From Burkholderia mayonis (GTDB lineage: Bacteria; Pseudomonadota; Gammaproteobacteria; Burkholderiales; Burkholderiaceae), in the NCBI RefSeq assembly GCF_001523745.2, contig NZ_CP013387.1, positions 186,001 to 250,000 on the forward strand: a stretch of DNA of 64,000 nucleotides. Direction: 5' to 3'. Both the position numbers and the translations under genes were made by a program. This document shows, piece after piece, positions 17,051-26,626 of this stretch (the first letter of the stretch is position 1; each line of letters opens with the position of its first letter). The notes beneath the pieces were generated by a model, which saw nothing but the letters and a program-made list of their open reading frames with translations, did not search any database and had not been told where the DNA came from.

Positions 17051-18445
17051 TTAATACGCCACGTCGACGGGATGATTTGCATGCCAGCTGGTCGCCGATT
17101 GGTATGCAATGGACGCGTTCACCAATGCCGCTTCAGTAAAGGGCGCGCCGATCAACTGGAAAACAAGAGGCATATTGTTAGCGGAGATTCCACACGGCAA
17201 GACCACCGACGGCACGCTCGCCATATTGAACGGGCACGTGAAACGGTGGATGTCGGCAATAAGCTCGTCGTCGATTTTCGACATGCGCTCAATCGTGGGC
17301 ACACCGGCGGGCAATACGGGCAGCGCCACGACATCGACTCGATCAAACAGCGCGAGCAGCCTTCTACGGAACCCCCGACGGCGCAGCAACAGTCGCTGGT
17401 ACTGGGTGCCCGACAGCGCGCGCCCTTGCTCGATCAGTGCGGCGAGACTCGGACCGTATTCATTGCTGCGGGATGGGTAGGTTACTTCATGCGCGACCGC
17501 CGTTTGCACCGCGCAAACCGGAAACCAGTCCCAGATCATCTCCTCGACGCTTGGCAGGGCAATCTCGACGATCGTGGCGCCAAGGTCGGAGAGTGTCGCA
17601 ATGGCATCGGATATGGCCGCAGACGTCGCATTGTCAAGGCGCGCGCCGAGCCACGTCGTGTCAACGCCGAGTCGAACGCCTTCGATGTGGCGGCAAGGTT
17701 CGACGGGGAATTGAGGCACGGGCCGGGTCGACGTAGTGGGATCGGCAGGGTCCGTGCCGGCGACGGTCTGAAGGACGGCCGCAGCATCGGCGGCCGAGCG
17801 TGCGATCACGCCGACGTGGTCAAGCGTCGAGGCCAGCTCGAATGTTCGATGGCGGGATACGCGGCCCCATGTCGGCTTGATGCCCGTGACGCCGTTGGCC
17901 GCGGCGGGCAGGCGGATCGAGCCGCCAGTTTCGGACGCGAGCGACGCGTAACAAAGGCCGGCAGATACGGCAACCGCGCTGCCACTCGACGATGCCCCCG
18001 GCCAATGGCCCGCATGCCAGGGGTTGCGTGGCGTCGGAAAAGGCGGCCGATGCTCGGCATAAGCGCCTTCCGTCATAGCCAGCTTGCCAAGAATCACAGC
18101 GCCCGCCTCGCGCAGACGCCGGATGACTGTGGCGTCTTCTGTTGCGACGGCATCGGCGTGAATACGCATGCCGGCCGTTGTTGGAACGCCTTTCATGTCG
18201 AAGATGTCTTTCACGGCGATGGGCACGCCATGCAACGGTCCGCGATTGATTCCCCGCGCGATTTCCTGGTCGGCGCGGTCAGCCTCGGTGAGCGCCGAAG
18301 CTGACGTCACCTGGATGTATGCGTGCAGGAATGGGTCGAGCGCGTCGATACGCGAGAGCATGGTCCGCGTAAGCTCAGTCGCGGAAAGTAGTCGGCTCTT
18401 CAGCATCGACGAGATCTCGGTCAGGCCTAAGTGTGCGATTTCCAT
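17051..18445 (-). CDS. Amidase-signature-family hydrolase
   Basis: A 464-residue enzyme with the Ser-Ser-Lys signature: GVPIAVKDIFDMKGVPTTAG supplies the Lys, PGASSSGSAVAVSAG the cis-Ser, and SETGGSIRLPAA the nucleophile Ser. The start at 18445 (MEIAHLGLTEISS) is chosen because the family begins here; the open frame runs 41 codons further upstream through AT-rich, non-conserved sequence. Family members hydrolyse amides, ureas or Gln-tRNA intermediates; no GatB/GatC gene is near, so a catabolic amidase is more likely. It lies at the right edge of the AT-rich island. Confidence 0.88.
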   Translation of the reverse strand: MEIAHLGLTEISSMLKSRLLSATELTRTMLSRIDALDPFLHAYIQVTSASALTEADRADQEIARGINRGPLHGVPIAVKDIFDMKGVPTTAGMRIHADAVATEDATVIRRLREAGAVILGKLAMTEGAYAEHRPPFPTPRNPWHAGHWPGASSSGSAVAVSAGLCYASLASETGGSIRLPAAANGVTGIKPTWGRVSRHRTFELASTLDHVGVIARSAADAAAVLQTVAGTDPADPTTSTRPVPQFPVEPCRHIEGVRLGVDTTWLGARLDNATSAAISDAIATLSDLGATIVEIALPSVEEMIWDWFPVCAVQTAVAHEVTYPSRSNEYGPSLAALIEQGRALSGTQYQRLLLRRRGFRRRLLALFDRVDVVALPVLPAGVPTIERMSKIDDELIADIHRFTCPFNMASVPSVVLPCGISANNMPLVFQLIGAPFTEAALVNASIAYQSATSWHANHPVDVAY

Positions 18446-18859
18446 GATGATATTAATTCTATTTATACAGGGGGATTTATAAATTACATTGAGGAGGATG
18501 AGTTGGCGGGTCGCTCGATTCATTTGGCGCGATCTTGGGTTGCAAATCGGATCGACGAATACTCTCAAGCATGCTACCGCATTTCTTAAGCATTCATGTT
18601 GAAGTTGCTCGTCTTTCGCAGGTGCTTATTTGGGTTGAAAAATTCTGCGGATATGATGCCGGCTATTGGATATCTATCACTATTCCGTGTGAGATTTAAC
18701 AATCATGATCGAACGGATCGATACTATTGGAAAGGTTAAATGTGAGCATGCGATATATTGGCAGGATGTTATTCGCCGAATATATTGCCGATCAGAATCA
18801 ATCATACAACCAGACGCGTCGAGAGATTTTCAGGCATCGTTGATTCAACAAGTTTTTGG
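18446..18859. other. AT-rich intergenic stretch; no gene seen
   Basis: About 410 bases between the amidase start and the LysR gene end. It is AT-rich and would hold the amidase promoter (transcribed leftward). Only short frames without recognisable content occur. It marks the right boundary of the low-GC region: composition rises sharply from about 18880. Confidence 0.4.
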
Positions 18860-19831
18860 TCAAGTCGGCGTAGGCTTGCCGTGTCGACCCGTTCGTCTCC
18901 CATCGCCGTCGCCGGCAGCCGGCGCCGAAAACACCGCCAACCGAGTCTCGATCCATTTGAGCAATTCGAGCGGACCGGGCGCGAGCGGCCGTCCCGACTT
19001 GACGAGCACTCTCGCATGCGTCTCCTCGAATAGCGGATGCGCGATCGGCACCGTCGTCAGCTCGCCGTTCGCGATCTCCCGATAGGCGGCGAATTCGCCG
19101 ATCAGCGTGATGAAGTTCTCCGCGGTGACGATGCGCTTCAAGGCCGTCAGCGAATTCGTCGTCAACGTCGGCCGGATCGCGACGTTCTCGGCCAGCTCCA
19201 GCATCTTCACCACGTGACCGATGCCGAACGTCGGCGGCATCAGCGCGAGCGGGTACGCGCGAAGATCGTCGATGGTCGCCGGCCGCTTGCGCCGCGCGAG
19301 CGGGTGATCGCGCCGCAGCAACAGCACGACCGGCTGCGGCGAGCTCGCGCGATACGCGATCTGCGGATGGGGCGGCGGATTGTACGCGAGCCCGATGTGT
19401 GCGCGGCTATGCGCGACCTCTTCGAGAATCGAATCGACCGCCAGCATGTCCACGCCGATCGCGAGCTTCGGGTATGTCGCGCAGAACGGCGCCAGCACGT
19501 CGTCGACGAGCGTGTCGACGAAGCCTTCGCTGACGACGATCCGGACGTGCCCCTGCTGAAGGTCCTTCAGCACGTGAAGCTGGTCTTCGAGCTTTTCCTG
19601 TTGCGACCGGTAGCCCCGCCAGAACTCGAGCAGATGCGCGGCGGCCTCCGTCGGCCGCACGCCGCGCGCCTGCCGCTCGAACAGCGCGGTGCCGAGCTCT
19701 TCCTCGAGCAGCCTGATCTGCCGCGTGATGACGGACGGCGACGTGTTGATGTGCTCCGCTGCGCCGCGAATGGCGCCGTGCGTCAGCACTCCATGAAAGT
19801 ACCGGAGACGCTGATGGTCGATGTCTCGCAT
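18860..19831 (-). CDS. LysR-family transcriptional regulator
   Basis: A 323-residue regulator. The N-terminal winged HTH reads [20 protein letters not shown] and then [20 protein letters not shown] with [13 protein letters not shown]. The remainder is a periplasmic-binding-like effector domain ([30 protein letters not shown]). The start at 19831 (MRDIDHQRL) is nearest the HTH; 19864 is an alternative. It is divergent from the M81 peptidase gene with about 160 bases between, the classical layout for a LysR gene and its target. The effector is unknown. The last 25 residues are low-complexity. Confidence 0.88.
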   Translation of the reverse strand: MRDIDHQRLRYFHGVLTHGAIRGAAEHINTSPSVITRQIRLLEEELGTALFERQARGVRPTEAAAHLLEFWRGYRSQQEKLEDQLHVLKDLQQGHVRIVVSEGFVDTLVDDVLAPFCATYPKLAIGVDMLAVDSILEEVAHSRAHIGLAYNPPPHPQIAYRASSPQPVVLLLRRDHPLARRKRPATIDDLRAYPLALMPPTFGIGHVVKMLELAENVAIRPTLTTNSLTALKRIVTAENFITLIGEFAAYREIANGELTTVPIAHPLFEETHARVLVKSGRPLAPGPLELLKWIETRLAVFSAPAAGDGDGRRTGRHGKPTPT

Positions 19832-19989
19832 CGGGGGCTCCCGTGTCGATCTGTCGTGGCTCACGAGTCAACGATATGTGAACTGAGTTGCTCTTGCCAG
19901 TGGCGCCACGCGCTGCCAACATGAACGCCATGCAGCGATCGTCCGACGAAGGCAAGCACGAGATGCCGTCCTCCATACGGAAAAGCGAA

Positions 19990-21498
19990 ATGAACATTCT
20001 GATTGCAGGCTTCCAGCACGAGACCAATACGTTCGCGCCGACGCGGGCGTCGTATCAGAGCTTCGTTCGCGGCGAAGGCTTTCCGCCGCTGGCGCGCGGC
20101 GCGGACGTGCTGTCGCTGCGCGACGTCAACGTTCCGGTCGGCGGCTTCATCCGGGCCGCTCAGGCGAGCGGACACGTGCTGCTGCCCGCGATCTGGGCGG
20201 GCGCGTGCCCGTCCGCGCACGTCACGGCCGACGCGTTCGAGCGGATTGGCGGCGAGATCGTCGCCGCGGTCGAGGCGGGCGGGTTCGACGCGATCTATCT
20301 CGACCTGCACGGCGCGATGGTCACCGAGCAGCACGACGACGGCGAAGGCGAGATCCTCGCGCGCGTGCGGCGGATCGTCGGCGGCCGGATGCCGATCGTC
20401 GCGTCGCTCGATCTGCACGCGAACGTCACCGCGCGGATGGCCGCGCACGCGAGCGCGCTCGTCGCGTATCGCACCTATCCTCACGTCGACATGGCGGCAA
20501 CCGGCGAGCGCGCCGCGCAGGTGCTCGAGCGAATCGTGTCCGAGCGCCGGCCGCTGCATTGCGCGATGCGCCGGCTGCCGTTCCTGATCCCGATCAACGC
20601 CATGTGCACGCACGCGGAGCCTGCATGCGGCGCGTATCGATTGCTCGCGCAACTCGAAAAGGATGGCGTCGTATCGATGTCGTTCGCTCCGGGCTTTCCG
20701 GCAGCCGATTTTCCGGAATGCGGGCCCACGGTGTGGGCGCACGCGTTCGACGGCGATGCGGCCGAGCGCGCGGTCGACGCGCTGTGTGCGAAACTCGTCG
20801 ACGACGAAGCGCGCTGGAGCGTGCCGTTCCTGATGACCGACGCCGCAGCAGCCGAAGCGATTCGCCTGAGCCGCGGCGCGACGAAGCCCATCGTCATCGC
20901 CGACACGCAGGACAACCCCGGCGCGGGTGGCGACGCCGACACGATGGGCATGGTGCGGGCGCTGCTTCGCCACGCGGCGACGGACGCGGCGGTGGGCGTG
21001 ATCTGGGATCCCGACGCCGCGGCCGCCGCGCACCGCGCGGGCGTCGGCGCGCGCATCCGCCTGCGCCTCGGCGGCCGCTCTGGCGTGCGCGGCGATGCGC
21101 CGCTCGCGGCCGATTTCGAGGTCGAGCATCTGTCCGACGGGTGTTTTCGTTTCGACGGCCCGATGTTCAACGGCGCGCGCGGCGATCTCGGTGCGGTGGC
21201 CTGCCTGCGCATCGACGGCGTCAGGATCGCGGTGAGCACGAACAAGATGCAGACCTTCGAGCGCAACCAGTTCCGTGTCGCGGGCATCGAGCCCGAGCGG
21301 ATGCGGATCGTCGTGAACAAGAGCTCGGTTCATTTTCGTGCGGACTTCGAAGCGATCGCCGAGGCGATCCTCGTCGCGAAAGCACCGGGGCCGATGGCCG
21401 CCGATCCCGCAGACCTCGCGTGGACGCGCCTCGATCCGGACATTCGCCTCCGGCCGAACGGGCAGACCTTCGCGGCGTTTCGCGCGGCGATGCGTTAG
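19990..21498 (+). CDS. M81-family metallopeptidase (MlrC-like)
   Basis: A 502-residue protein of the microcystinase C/DUF1485 family. The zinc-site region is visible: IAGFQHETNTFAP, YLDLHGAMV, VASLDLHANVTARM, AYRTYPHVDM. The C-terminal MlrC domain includes IVIADTQDNPGAGGDADTMG and VSTNKMQTFERNQFRVAGIE. Despite the MlrC name, most such proteins in proteobacteria have unknown amide or peptide substrates. ATG 19990 begins directly at the conserved strand; upstream in-frame ATGs at 19921 and nearby cannot be ruled out. It is divergently paired with the LysR gene. Confidence 0.88.
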   Translation: MNILIAGFQHETNTFAPTRASYQSFVRGEGFPPLARGADVLSLRDVNVPVGGFIRAAQASGHVLLPAIWAGACPSAHVTADAFERIGGEIVAAVEAGGFDAIYLDLHGAMVTEQHDDGEGEILARVRRIVGGRMPIVASLDLHANVTARMAAHASALVAYRTYPHVDMAATGERAAQVLERIVSERRPLHCAMRRLPFLIPINAMCTHAEPACGAYRLLAQLEKDGVVSMSFAPGFPAADFPECGPTVWAHAFDGDAAERAVDALCAKLVDDEARWSVPFLMTDAAAAEAIRLSRGATKPIVIADTQDNPGAGGDADTMGMVRALLRHAATDAAVGVIWDPDAAAAAHRAGVGARIRLRLGGRSGVRGDAPLAADFEVEHLSDGCFRFDGPMFNGARGDLGAVACLRIDGVRIAVSTNKMQTFERNQFRVAGIEPERMRIVVNKSSVHFRADFEAIAEAILVAKAPGPMAADPADLAWTRLDPDIRLRPNGQTFAAFRAAMR

Positions 21499-21779
21499 TT
21501 CGTTTCTGCTTCCATTCGATTGCACGTCACCGGCGCGCGCGACGTTCGCCTGTCGGCCCGGTTCGCGCCTGCCGTTCCGCGAATGCGGGCGCGGCCCGCG
21601 TGTCCGGTGACGCCGATGGTTCGCAGTCCGTCGATTCGATGCATTGCTTCGTTCCGGGAGACCGGGCGATGCCGCGCAATGCCGATCGATCGCCTGTTTA
21701 CGCGGCGCGCCATGCGCCGCGCATTTTGCCGCCGCGTGCGATTCGGCATGTTCCGGCAACCTTGAAGGAGGACTGATCA

Positions 21780-22846
21780 TGTCCAATGCGATAACGTCCG
21801 GCGCCGTCGGCTGATGGGAACCGCGCTCGCGGGCGTCAGCGTGATGAACCTCGGTCTCGACGGGCTCGCCCGCGCGCAGTCCGCGCTGCGATCGACGGGC
21901 GCGAACGGCGCAATGGGCGTTTCAAGCGCCCCGAACACCCCGAGCGCCGCGACGTTCGACACGATCGATCAGATCGACGCCGGCCCGCTCAACGTCGGCT
22001 ACGCGCAAGCCGGGCCGAAGGACGGTCCGGTCGTTATCCTGCTGCACGGATGGCCGTACGACATTCACAGCTTCGTCGATGTGGCGCCGTTCCTCGCATC
22101 GACCGGCTATCGCGTCGTCGTGCCGTACCTGCCGGTTACGGCTCGACGCGCTTCCTGTCGGACGGCACGCCGCGCAACGGCCAGCAGGCGGTCATCGCCG
22201 CCGCCGTCGTCGCGCTGATGGATGCGCTGAAGATCGATCAGGCCGTGCTCGGCGGCTTCGACTGGGGCGCGCACGGCGGCCGTCGTCGCGGCGTTGCGGC
22301 CGCAGCGATGCAAGGCGCTCGTATCGGTGAGCGGCTATCTGATCGGCAGCCAGGAGGCGAACCGCAAGCCGTTGCCGCCGAAAGCCGAGCTTGCATGGTG
22401 GTATCAGTTTTACTTCACGACCGAGCGTGGCGCGGCCGGGTATGCAGCGAACCGCGACGATTTCAACCGGCTGATCTGGCGGCTCGCGTCGTCGAAGTGG
22501 CAATTCGACGACGCGACGTACGAACGCTTCGCGCAGTCGTTTCGAAATCCGGATCACGTGGCGGTCGTCATCCGCAATTACCGATGGCGTCTGGGGCTCG
22601 CGCAGGGCGCGCGTCGATACGACGCGCTCGAGAAGCGTCTCGCGGCCGCGCCGGCGATCTCGGTGCCGACGATCACGCTCGAAGCCGACGCCAATGGCGC
22701 GCCGCACCCTGAGCCCGCCGCTTACGCGAAGAAGTTCACCGGCAAGTATCTGCATCGCGACGTCGCGGGCGGCATTGGACCCGCTTCGCCTGCCATCAGG
22801 CCCGGGTGAAGGACCGCGATTTCATCTTCACGCGGTTCGCGTCGTA
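21780..22846 (+). pseudogene. Frameshifted alpha/beta hydrolase (epoxide-hydrolase-like), dead
   Basis: The protein can only be read by changing frame. MSNAITS starts at 21780 and stops after 11 codons; a shift gives RRLMGTALAGVSVMNLGL, a Tat-like signal. Then VVILLHGWPYDIHSFVDVAP (oxyanion-hole HGWP) and YRVVVPYLP; after another shift near 22130, GYGSTRFLSDGTPRNGQQAV and AVLGGFDWGA with the nucleophile Asp; after a third shift near 22275, VVAALRPQRCKALVSVSGYL and the cap and core to FTGKYLHRDVAGGIG, which then fails again. An aggaggac-type ribosome site remains before 21780. At least three frameshifts make this inactive. Confidence 0.8.
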
Positions 22847-22877
22847 GCGCGTCCGTGCGCGGGCGGTTTTCTTTGTC

Positions 22878-22964
22878 GCCGTTCGGTTTTATATTCCGAC
22901 GAATCGAACGGCGCTCGCCCCCCTCGCAAACCCGTACGCAATGCTACGTAGCCGCCGTACGTAG
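22878..22964. promoter_or_regulatory. Two inverted repeats upstream of cstA
   Basis: The first has arms GCCGTTCG (22878-22885) and CGAACGGC (22905-22912). The second has arms CTACGTA (22944-22950) and TACGTAG (22958-22964) with a seven-base spacer. They lie 130-220 bases upstream of the cstA start, in an otherwise empty 250-base gap. Either could be an operator for the carbon-starvation transporter; no known consensus was recognised. Confidence 0.4.
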
Positions 22965-23097
22965 TCATGCGCTTGTTAGGTTTGTTCCGAAGGCGAACAA
23001 TATGGCCCCATCGCTACGTCCCGACGGAGCGTGACGCTTGCCGTCGTTGCGCGCGGCCGCCCGCCGCGCATATTTCGAAAAATAGACAGGAGACGCC

Positions 23098-25176
23098 ATG
23101 AATCGGGCTTCCAGTTATCTGCTCTGGATTGCAGTCGCGCTGCTCGGCGCGTTCGCGTTCGGCACGATCGCGCTTGCGCACGGCGAGCGGGTCAGCGCGC
23201 TGTGGATCGTGATCGCCGCCGTTTGCGTGTATTTGATCGCGTACCGCTTCTACAGCCGCTTCATCGCGAGCAAAGTCGTCCAGCTCGACGGCCTGCGGAT
23301 GACGCCCGCCGTCAAGTTCAACGACGGCCTCGACTACGTGCCGACCAACAAGTACGTGCTGTTCGGCCATCATTTCGCCGCGATCGCCGGCGCCGGGCCG
23401 CTCGTCGGCCCCGTGCTCGCCGCGCAGATGGGCTACACGCCGGGGATGCTGTGGATTCTCGCGGGCGTCGTGTTCGCAGGCGCGGTGCAGGATTTCATCG
23501 TGCTGTTCATCTCGACGCGCCGCGACGGCCGTTCGCTCGGCGATCTCGTCAAGATGGAGCTCGGCACGGTGCCCGGCGTGATCGCGCTGTTCGGCGCGTT
23601 CCTGATCATGGTGATCATCCTCGCGGTGCTCGCGCTGATCGTCGTGAAGGCGCTGACGAACTCGCCGTGGGGCACGTTCACCGTCGCCGCGACGATTCCG
23701 ATCGCGCTCTTCATGGGCATCTACACGCGCTACATCCGGCCCGGCCGGATCGGCGAAGTGTCGATCATCGGCTTCGTGCTGCTGATGGCGTCGATCGCGT
23801 ACGGCCAGCACGTGCACGATTCGCCGGCGCTCGCCGCGTGGTTCACGTTCAGCGGCACGGAGCTCACGTGGATTCTGATCGGCTACGGCTTCGTCGCATC
23901 GGTGTTGCCGGTGTGGCTGCTGCTCGCGCCGCGCGATTACCTGTCGACGTTCCTGAAGATCGGCACGATCGTCGGTCTTGCGATCGGCATCCTGATCGTC
24001 GCGCCCGAGCTGAAAATGCCGGCGCTGACGAGGTTCGTCGATGGCACGGGCCCGGTGTGGTCGGGTAATCTGTTCCCGTTCCTGTTCATCACGATCGCGT
24101 GCGGCGCGGTGTCGGGCTTCCATTCGCTGATCGCGTCGGGCACGACGCCGAAGCTGCTCGACAACGAAACCAACGCGCGCTTCATCGGTTACGGCGCGAT
24201 GCTGATGGAATCGTTCGTCGCGATCATGGCGCTCGTCGCCGCGTGCGTAATCGAGCCGGGCGTCTACTTCGCGATGAACGCGCCCGCGGCCGTGCTCGGC
24301 GCGACGCCGGAGGCGGTCGCGCAGACCGTCACGCAATGGGGCTTCATGCTGACGCCCGACATGCTGACCGAAACCGCGAAGGCGGTCGGCGAGACGACGA
24401 TCATCGCGCGCGCCGGCGGCGCGCCGACGCTCGCGGTCGGCATGGCGCAGATCCTGCATCAGGTGATCGGCGGCCAGGCGATGATGGCGTTCTGGTATCA
24501 CTTCGCGATCCTGTTCGAAGCGCTCTTCATCCTGACCGCGGTCGACGCGGGCACGCGCGCGGGCCGCTTCATGCTGCAGGATCTGCTCGGCACGTTCCAT
24601 CCGGCGTTGAAGCGCACCGAATCGCTGCCCGCGAACCTGATCGCGACGGCGCTCTGCGTCGCCGCGTGGGGCTACTTCCTGTATCAGGGCGTGGTCGACC
24701 CGCTCGGCGGCATCAACACGCTGTGGCCGCTGTTCGGCATCTCGAACCAGATGCTCGCCGCGATCGCGCTCGTGCTCGGCACGGTCGTGCTGTTCAAGAT
24801 GAAGCGCGAGCGCTATGCGTGGGTGACGATCGCGCCGACCGTGTGGCTGCTGATCTGCACGCTGACGGCCGGCTGGCAGAAGGTGTTCGACGCGAATCCG
24901 AAGGTCGGCTTCCTCGCGCACGCGGCGAAGCTGCAGGCGGCCGCGGCCGAAGGCAAGGTGCTTGCGCCGGCGAAGTCGCTCGCGCAGATGCAGCGGATCA
25001 TCTTCAACGACTACGTCGACGCGGCGCTTGCGGGGCTCTTCATCCTCGTCGTCGTGAGCATCGCGGCGTACGGCGTGATTGCGGTCGTGCGCGCGCGGCG
25101 CGTCGAGCAGCCGACGTCGCGCGAGACGCCGTACGAGCCGATGCCGGCCGCGCCAGCGCTCGGCAGCGGGCGATAA
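23098..25176 (+). CDS. cstA: CstA/BtsT-family pyruvate/peptide transporter (carbon starvation protein A)
   Basis: A 692-residue polytopic membrane protein with about 16-18 hydrophobic segments. Family blocks include YNDG-like [59 protein letters not shown] and [19 protein letters not shown]. Characterised members (CstA, BtsT) import pyruvate, and some are linked to peptide use, by proton symport. A GACAGGAGACGCC ribosome site precedes ATG 23098. A small ybdD-type gene follows 10 bases after the stop, the usual pairing. Two inverted repeats upstream may be control sites. Confidence 0.93.
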   Translation: MNRASSYLLWIAVALLGAFAFGTIALAHGERVSALWIVIAAVCVYLIAYRFYSRFIASKVVQLDGLRMTPAVKFNDGLDYVPTNKYVLFGHHFAAIAGAGPLVGPVLAAQMGYTPGMLWILAGVVFAGAVQDFIVLFISTRRDGRSLGDLVKMELGTVPGVIALFGAFLIMVIILAVLALIVVKALTNSPWGTFTVAATIPIALFMGIYTRYIRPGRIGEVSIIGFVLLMASIAYGQHVHDSPALAAWFTFSGTELTWILIGYGFVASVLPVWLLLAPRDYLSTFLKIGTIVGLAIGILIVAPELKMPALTRFVDGTGPVWSGNLFPFLFITIACGAVSGFHSLIASGTTPKLLDNETNARFIGYGAMLMESFVAIMALVAACVIEPGVYFAMNAPAAVLGATPEAVAQTVTQWGFMLTPDMLTETAKAVGETTIIARAGGAPTLAVGMAQILHQVIGGQAMMAFWYHFAILFEALFILTAVDAGTRAGRFMLQDLLGTFHPALKRTESLPANLIATALCVAAWGYFLYQGVVDPLGGINTLWPLFGISNQMLAAIALVLGTVVLFKMKRERYAWVTIAPTVWLLICTLTAGWQKVFDANPKVGFLAHAAKLQAAAAEGKVLAPAKSLAQMQRIIFNDYVDAALAGLFILVVVSIAAYGVIAVVRARRVEQPTSRETPYEPMPAAPALGSGR

Positions 25177-25186
25177 GGAGGCTGCG

Positions 25187-25393
25187 ATGTTCTCCGATCT
25201 CGGCGGCGAATTGCGCACGGCGGGCCGTTATCTGGGGCAGGCGTTGCGGCTGATGGTCGGCCTGCCCGATTACGACGGCTATGTCGCGCACATGCGCGCG
25301 ACGCATCCCGATCGTCCGGTGATGTCGTACGAGGCGTTTTTCCGCGAACGGCAGAACGCGCGGTACGGTTCGGGGGCGGGGAAGTGCTGTTGA
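25187..25393 (+). CDS. YbdD/YjiX-family small protein (DUF466)
   Basis: A 68-residue protein with the family signature: [20 protein letters not shown], then [20 protein letters not shown] and the C-terminal KCC. It follows AAGGAGGCTGCG. Genes of this type almost always sit directly after cstA or btsT, as here. In Escherichia coli the YbdD/YjiX proteins are reported to be needed for pyruvate uptake by the partner transporter. Because of its size it is easily missed. Confidence 0.9.
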   Translation: MFSDLGGELRTAGRYLGQALRLMVGLPDYDGYVAHMRATHPDRPVMSYEAFFRERQNARYGSGAGKCC

Positions 25394-25444
25394 CGGCGTA
25401 GTTCGCGGGCGGTGGTGCTTTCGCGATTTCTGCGATAAAGGAAA

Positions 25445-25480
25445 AGCGTCATGGCGTAAGCCGTGGCGCTTTTTTCTTTT
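25445..25480 (+). terminator. Rho-independent terminator after cstA-ybdD
   Basis: Stem AGCGTCATGGC (25445-25455) pairs with GCCGTGGCGCT (25460-25470), with two G-U pairs, loop GTAA, followed by TTTTTCTTTT. It lies 52 bases after the small gene's stop codon and ends the cstA transcript before the convergent regulator. Confidence 0.75.
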
Positions 25481-25531
25481 GCGGTTTTGCTTTGCGGAAC
25501 CGAATCGATCGAGACGCACGGCTGCGGCCGC

Positions 25532-25957
25532 TCAGCGGCGTTTCGGCGGATCACCGTAAAAATGCTCGATCAATTCCTGCATCAAATAGCGCTGATGCGG
25601 CGACAGCGCCTCGATTTTCGACGCGAGTTCGATCGTCTCCGGCGTCGGCGCGTATTTCTCGTTGCGCCGCAGCGGTTCCGACGTCTTGCTGCCGGGCGCG
25701 CCGGGCGGCGGGCCGTAATGGAGCCAATGCAGGTCGACGTGCAGCCAGTCGGCGAGCGTGCGCAACTTGTCCGGCGTCGGGATCGTGCGGCCCGTCAGCC
25801 ATTTGTGCGCGGTCTGCGGCGAAATCGGCAACGCGCCGCGATGCCGCAGGTTGAAGTGCAGCGCGAGGGCGGTCGCACCGGGGATTTTCTCCGGATTGCG
25901 CTTCAAGGCGAATTTGAGGCGTTCTGCGAACGCCGCTTTTTCTTCGAGCGTCGGCAT
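25532..25957 (-). CDS. Small HTH DNA-binding protein
   Basis: A 141-residue protein. The region ALALHFNLRHRGALPISPQT followed by AHKWLTGRTIPTPDKLRTLA and DWLHVDLHWLHYG is a lambda-repressor-like helix-turn-helix of the XRE type. The last 55 residues include a predicted helix (PETIELASKIEALSPHQRYL). Start 25957 (MPTLEEKAAFAERL) is the first ATG before the fold. A perfect 14-bp palindrome lies 46 bases upstream, suggesting autoregulation. Function otherwise unknown; phage or chromosomal origin cannot be told. Confidence 0.75.
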   Translation of the reverse strand: MPTLEEKAAFAERLKFALKRNPEKIPGATALALHFNLRHRGALPISPQTAHKWLTGRTIPTPDKLRTLADWLHVDLHWLHYGPPPGAPGSKTSEPLRRNEKYAPTPETIELASKIEALSPHQRYLMQELIEHFYGDPPKRR

Positions 25958-26002
25958 GGCCGCATTGTGCGGCTGCACACCCTCGATGCGGACAACCAAA
26001 TA

Positions 26003-26016
26003 AGATATTAATATCT
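26003..26016. promoter_or_regulatory. Perfect 14-bp palindrome, candidate operator
   Basis: AGATATTAATATCT reads identically on both strands. It lies 46 bases upstream of the small HTH gene, in an AT-rich stretch that contrasts with the GC-rich genome, and is followed by the similar half-sequence GATATGAGATA. This is the position expected of an autoregulatory operator overlapping the promoter. Confidence 0.55.
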
Positions 26017-26626
26017 GATATGAGATAAATTTGGCTTGGCGCTGAAAGGTCGTCCAGGTGTTTTTGGTCGCCAGATTGCTTGTTTAAATAGTGTTTATTC
26101 TTTTTTGAGGTGTGTTGTGTTTTTCGATTGTCAGGTTTTAATTAACTCGCATGAGATAATCGATGCGCCGTTTAGGCGTTCGCGCAAACCGGCATCTCGT
26201 TTTATGCCGCCCCATTTTTCTACGGCATTGCGCGACTGCGCCGCGCGTATTGATCGCTGTCGGCGCGGCTTTCGCACGTTCCGACGCGGATTCGGAATCG
26301 AATTATCGATCTTGCCATAGTTGCCAGCCTCGAAGAGGCCACGCAACAATGTGGCGAGTGTTTTGTTTGTGGCAGCGGATTGCTTGCGTGGCTTCGTTGC
26401 CGGGAGGCGGGGCGTTTGCGACGCGTGTACATGCGGCCGCGCGCCGCCGTGGAGTGACCGGTCTGCGGCAAGAACGGCCCGCGCAACGGCGGCTTGATCG
26501 TCGCACGCCGACGCGCACCTCGATGCCCGTCCGCCGGACGGCCGCCGAGTCGGCCGATCGCGACGCAACGCATGTCCGGTGCGCGTTCCCGCAACGCGCA
26601 CGCACGCGCCACTCGCGCAACGCCGC
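26017..26626. other. Intergenic stretch; no gene seen
   Basis: About 600 bases between the small regulator and the aminotransferase gene. The first 150 bases are AT-rich (T runs near 26060-26130). The remainder is GC-rich with only unconvincing arginine- and serine-rich frames. No promoter or RNA gene was recognised. Confidence 0.4.

Noticed and set aside
26131..26601. 156-codon minus-strand frame left of the aminotransferase
   Set aside because: Arginine/serine-rich with no motif and no credible start.
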